This document shows positions 61,353-64,000 of a stretch of 64,000 bases of DNA, piece after piece. Position numbers and translations under genes: made by a program. Source of the stretch: JAHEJN01 sp963787285 (GTDB taxonomy: Bacteria; Actinomycetota; Acidimicrobiia; Acidimicrobiales; JAHEJN01); NCBI GenBank assembly GCA_963787285.1, contig CAWBCM010000012.1, positions 101,181 to 165,180 of the forward strand, in the 5' to 3' direction. The notes beneath the pieces were generated by a model. It was not told where the DNA came from. It was given only the letters and a program-made list of their open reading frames with translations, and ran no database searches. The stretch's first letter is position 1, and each line of letters starts with the position of its first letter.

Positions 61353-61994
61353 ATGAGCGATCTGGGATCGACCAAACGACGCGTCGTCGACCAGCTCAAG
61401 CGACGGGGGCCCCTTTCGGCCGGCGACCTCGCGACCGAACTCGGCGTCACGCCGACCGCGGTGCGCCAGCACCTCGACGCCCTCATCGACAACGGTCTGG
61501 TCGAGCTCGCCGACATCGAGTCGAGCGGCCGGCGGGGTCGCCCCACCACCACCTGGCAGCTCACCGCCCTGGCGACCGACCTGTTCCCCGACCGCCACGC
61601 CGACCTCACCGTCGACCTGATCACCGCCACCCGAGAGGCGCTGGGCGAAGCCGGTCTCGGCGCCGTCGTCCGCCGTCGCAACCAGCGCCTCGAGCGCGCC
61701 TACCTCACGGCCATGGGGGACACCGACTCCACCGAGACTCGGGTCGCGCGCCTGGCCGCCCTGCGCACGAGTGAGGGGTACATGGCCGAGGTCACCACCG
61801 TCGAGAACGGTTTCGTGCTGACCGAACACCACTGCCCCATCTGCGATGCCGCCGCCACCTGCCAGGGCCTCTGCACCGGCGAGCTCGATCTGTTCCGCAC
61901 CGTTCTCGGCCCCGGCGTCGAGGTCGAACGCACCGAGCATCTGTTGAGCGGCGACAACCGGTGCGCCTACCGCGTCACCCCCGTGAGCCTCTAG
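61353..61994 (+). CDS. HTH regulator with Cys cluster (SufR/COG2345-like)
   Basis: 213 residues. The N-terminal winged helix (TKRRVVDQLKRRGPLSAGDL, VTPTAVRQHLDALIDNGLVE, RRGRPTTTWQLT) is DeoR/ArsR-like, as in SufR. The C-terminal part has HHCPICDAAATCQGLCTGEL (Cys ~161-174) and a late Cys in GDNRCAYRV (Cys204), typical of regulators proposed to bind an Fe-S cluster. ATG at 61353 is preceded by TACGGT, no SD. The stop overlaps the convergent oppF-like gene by four bases. Divergent from the Rieske gene, its probable target. Confidence 0.82.
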   Translation: MSDLGSTKRRVVDQLKRRGPLSAGDLATELGVTPTAVRQHLDALIDNGLVELADIESSGRRGRPTTTWQLTALATDLFPDRHADLTVDLITATREALGEAGLGAVVRRRNQRLERAYLTAMGDTDSTETRVARLAALRTSEGYMAEVTTVENGFVLTEHHCPICDAAATCQGLCTGELDLFRTVLGPGVEVERTEHLLSGDNRCAYRVTPVSL

Positions 61995-63013
61995 GCGACG
62001 GTCACCGGCACTTCGGGCAGGTCGGGGAAGTGACAGGCCACGAAGTGGTCGCCGTCGCCGACCTGGGCCATCTGGGGTTCGATGCGACGGCAGATGTCCT
62101 CGGCCTTCGGGCAGCGAGTGTGGAACCGACACCCCGGAGGGGGATCGATCGGCGACGGGAGCTCGGTCGACAAGGGTTCGACCGAGCCGGCCAAGGCATT
62201 CTCGGGATCGGGAATCGCGGCGAGAAGGATGCGGGTGTAGGGATGGGCCGGGTTCTCGTAGAGGGCGTCGCTGTCGCCGATCTCGCACAGCTTGCCCAGG
62301 TACATCACCGCCACCCGATCGCTGATGTTCTTCACCACCGACAGGTCGTGGCTGATGAACAGCAGCGTCAGCCCGTAGCGCGCCTTCATGTCCTCGAGCA
62401 GGTTGAGGATCTGGGCCTGGACCGACACGTCGAGGGCCGACACGGGCTCGTCGCACACGATCACCTTGGGGTCGAGCACCAGCGCCCGACCGATCGAGAT
62501 GCGCTGGCACTGGCCGCCCGAGTACTCGTGCGCCCGCTTGTGCTTGGCGACCTCGGGGTCGAGGCCGACGTCGCGGATGATGCGCTCGACCCGTTCCGCG
62601 GTGAAGCTGCCGCTGCCGGCCGAACCGCCCCACACGTCGACGCCTTCGCTCACGATGTCGTACACCTTGCGGCGTGGGTTCAGCGACGAGATGGGGTCCT
62701 GGAAGATCATCTGGATGTCGGGACGGGCCTTTCGCAGTTCCTCGCCATGGAGTCCCGTGAGGTCACGCTTGTCGAAGATCACGCTGCCGCTGGTGGGGCG
62801 GGGCAGCTGGATGACGGCCCTGGCCGTGGTGCTCTTGCCGCACCCCGATTCGCCGACGAGACCGAGCGTCTCCCCCTCGAGCACGTCGAAGCTCACGTCG
62901 CTCACGGCGTGCACGACCCGTCCCCGGCCCGCAGGGAACTCCATGACCAGGTGTTCGACCTTGAGCAACGGGTCGGCATGGGTTCGGAGATGGGCGGTAC
63001 CCGAGCCGGCCAT
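61991..63013 (-). CDS. oppF: Oligopeptide/dipeptide ABC transporter ATP-binding protein (OppF-type)
   Basis: 340 residues. Walker A GESGCGKSTTARAVI, Q-loop MIFQDPISSLNPR, signature HEYSGGQCQRISIGRAL, Walker B VIVCDEPVSALD, H-loop FISHDLSVV, and the C-terminal oligopeptide cluster PPGCRFHTRCPKAEDIC found in Opp/Dpp ATPases. ATG 63013 overlaps the OppD stop. Drives ABC import of peptides or related solutes; permease and binding-protein genes must lie to the right, outside the window. Confidence 0.92.
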   Translation of the reverse strand: MAGSGTAHLRTHADPLLKVEHLVMEFPAGRGRVVHAVSDVSFDVLEGETLGLVGESGCGKSTTARAVIQLPRPTSGSVIFDKRDLTGLHGEELRKARPDIQMIFQDPISSLNPRRKVYDIVSEGVDVWGGSAGSGSFTAERVERIIRDVGLDPEVAKHKRAHEYSGGQCQRISIGRALVLDPKVIVCDEPVSALDVSVQAQILNLLEDMKARYGLTLLFISHDLSVVKNISDRVAVMYLGKLCEIGDSDALYENPAHPYTRILLAAIPDPENALAGSVEPLSTELPSPIDPPPGCRFHTRCPKAEDICRRIEPQMAQVGDGDHFVACHFPDLPEVPVTVA

Positions 63014-64000
63014 CAGACTCGCTCCCTCGGCGTGATCTTGAGCCCGACGACGGTCTCGCCCGCGGCTTCGTTGCGCGACCGGGCATCGGCGCCGAGATCG
63101 GTGCCCACCGGGTAGAAGCAGGCGTACCGGTGGCCGTCGGACGCCTCGGTGAGCTCGGGTGTCTCCTCGATGCAGCGGACCTGGGCGTAGCGACAGCGAG
63201 GCGCGAATCGACAACCCGGCGGCAGGTTCACGATGTCGGGCGGCGCGCCGGGAATGGGTACCAGACGGGTGTGCTTGGCGTCGGCCAGTCGGGGGATCGA
63301 GTCGAGCAGCGCCTCGGTGTAGGGGTGCCGCATGGTCGTGAACAGGCTCTCGGTGGCGGCGTGTTCCATGGCCCGTCCCCCGTACATCACCATCACCTTG
63401 TCGGTGCGACCGCGAGCGACGCCCAGGTCGTGGGTGATGAGGATCATGGCCATGTGTCGTTCTTGTTGCAGGTCGCGCAGCAGGTCGAGGATGTACTTCT
63501 GCACGGTGACGTCGAGGGCCGTGGTGGGCTCGTCGGCGACGAGGAGATCGGGCTCCGCCGCAAGGGCGATGGCGATCATCACCCGCTGGCGCATGCCCCC
63601 CGACAGCTCGTGGGGGTACTGGGTGACCCGCTTGGCCGGCTCGGGGATACCCACCGAGGTGAGCAGCTCGATGGCGCGCTGAACGGCCGTCTTCTTGTCG
63701 AGCCCGAGGTGCTGCCGCAGCGGCTCGGTGATCTGCTTGCCGACGCGCATCACCGGATTGAGCGAGGTCATCGGGTCTTGGAAGATCATCGAGATCCGCT
63801 TGCCCCACACGTGCTGGCGGTCGCGGTTGGCCAGCTCCTGTCCGTCGAAGCGCACCGACCCCTGCTCGATCTGGCGCGAGCTGGTGACCAGGCCCATCAA
63901 CGACCGGTTGAGCACCGACTTCCCCGAGCCCGACTCGCCCACGATGCCGAGCGTCTGCCCCTTGGCCAGGCTGAACGACACACCGTCGACGGCCTTGGCC
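63013..64000 (-). CDS. oppD: Oligopeptide/dipeptide ABC transporter ATP-binding protein (OppD-type), 5' end off window
   Basis: Walker A GESGSGKSVLNRSLMG, Q-loop MIFQDPMTSLNPV, signature YPHELSGGMRQRVMIAIAL, Walker B LLVADEPTTALDV, H-loop ITHDLGVARG, and C-terminal LPPGCRFAPRCRYAQVRC. A GTG at 63981 is only an internal Val: the frame continues to the right edge (AKAVDGVSFS), so the start is beyond the window. Coupled to oppF by ATGA. Confidence 0.9.
   Translation of the reverse strand, partial: AKAVDGVSFSLAKGQTLGIVGESGSGKSVLNRSLMGLVTSSRQIEQGSVRFDGQELANRDRQHVWGKRISMIFQDPMTSLNPVMRVGKQITEPLRQHLGLDKKTAVQRAIELLTSVGIPEPAKRVTQYPHELSGGMRQRVMIAIALAAEPDLLVADEPTTALDVTVQKYILDLLRDLQQERHMAMILITHDLGVARGRTDKVMVMYGGRAMEHAATESLFTTMRHPYTEALLDSIPRLADAKHTRLVPIPGAPPDIVNLPPGCRFAPRCRYAQVRCIEETPELTEASDGHRYACFYPVGTDLGADARSRNEAAGETVVGLKITPRERV

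Noticed and set aside
63981..64000. GTG start of the OppD-type gene at 63981
   Set aside because: The frame continues upstream with family-like AKAVDGVSF, so the Val is internal and the start is off the window.

Overview
The window is high-GC bacterial DNA with dense gene packing. Many genes meet through four-base stop/start overlaps, and the content is actinobacterial: a BldD-like regulator, an F420-type LLM oxidoreductase, a PAC2-domain protein, HAD-PlsC and acyl-CoA-reductase lipid genes, and NarL-type two-component systems. My best guess is a free-living Actinomycetota of the Acidimicrobiia type. That is inferred from gene content, not from a marker gene. Most of the window is ordinary chromosome. 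There is no phage, transposase, integrase or CRISPR array.

Layout. 0-8 kb is a signalling block: a cyclic-nucleotide-binding protein divergent from a receiver-cyclase fusion, two membrane histidine-kinase-like proteins, and two response regulators. 8-13 kb holds a baeRF-type protein, a CNNM/CBS membrane protein, a secreted RCC1/FG-GAP repeat protein and a KDPG aldolase. 13.1-15.9 kb looks like an islet: a 2.5 kb segment lies between a tRNA-Ala gene and a duplicated fragment of its 3' end. It carries a PfkB-Qng1-like fusion and a DUF427 gene. 16-24 kb has leuS, an acyl-AMP ligase, an LLM oxidoreductase, a PAC2 protein, a phosphotransferase and a YbbN-like thioredoxin. 24-34 kb is housekeeping: comEA-comEC, folP-holA, rpsT, lepA, hrcA-dnaJ-rsmE and a BldD-like regulator. 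34-45 kb has a LysM membrane protein with a transmembrane pseudokinase, citrate synthase, an acyl-CoA carboxylase subunit, LysR, a candidate small RNA, HAD-PlsC, aconitase and GntR. 45-55 kb has a DMT transporter, a lipid operon (acyl-CoA reductase-HAD, LarA-like protein, PlsC) opposite TetR, then ddl and murF. 55-64 kb has tRNA-Val, a sulfotransferase, a DUF3048 lipoprotein, a secreted protein, a Rieske protein opposite an Fe-S-type regulator, and an oligopeptide ABC ATPase pair.

Three features run through the window. First, at least thirteen genes have a TANNNT hexamer 6-8 nt before the start codon and no evident Shine-Dalgarno, which suggests widespread leaderless transcription. Second, ten genes outside aconitase each appear to contain one extra base, and aconitase alone contains about a dozen shifts. 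This insertion-only pattern looks like uncorrected sequencing error rather than gene decay. Such genes are annotated here over their restored span. Third, the two kinase-like genes at 2.5-6.8 kb carry complementary defects: one lacks the phospho-acceptor His, the other lacks the ATP-binding motifs. They look like the halves of one heteromeric kinase.
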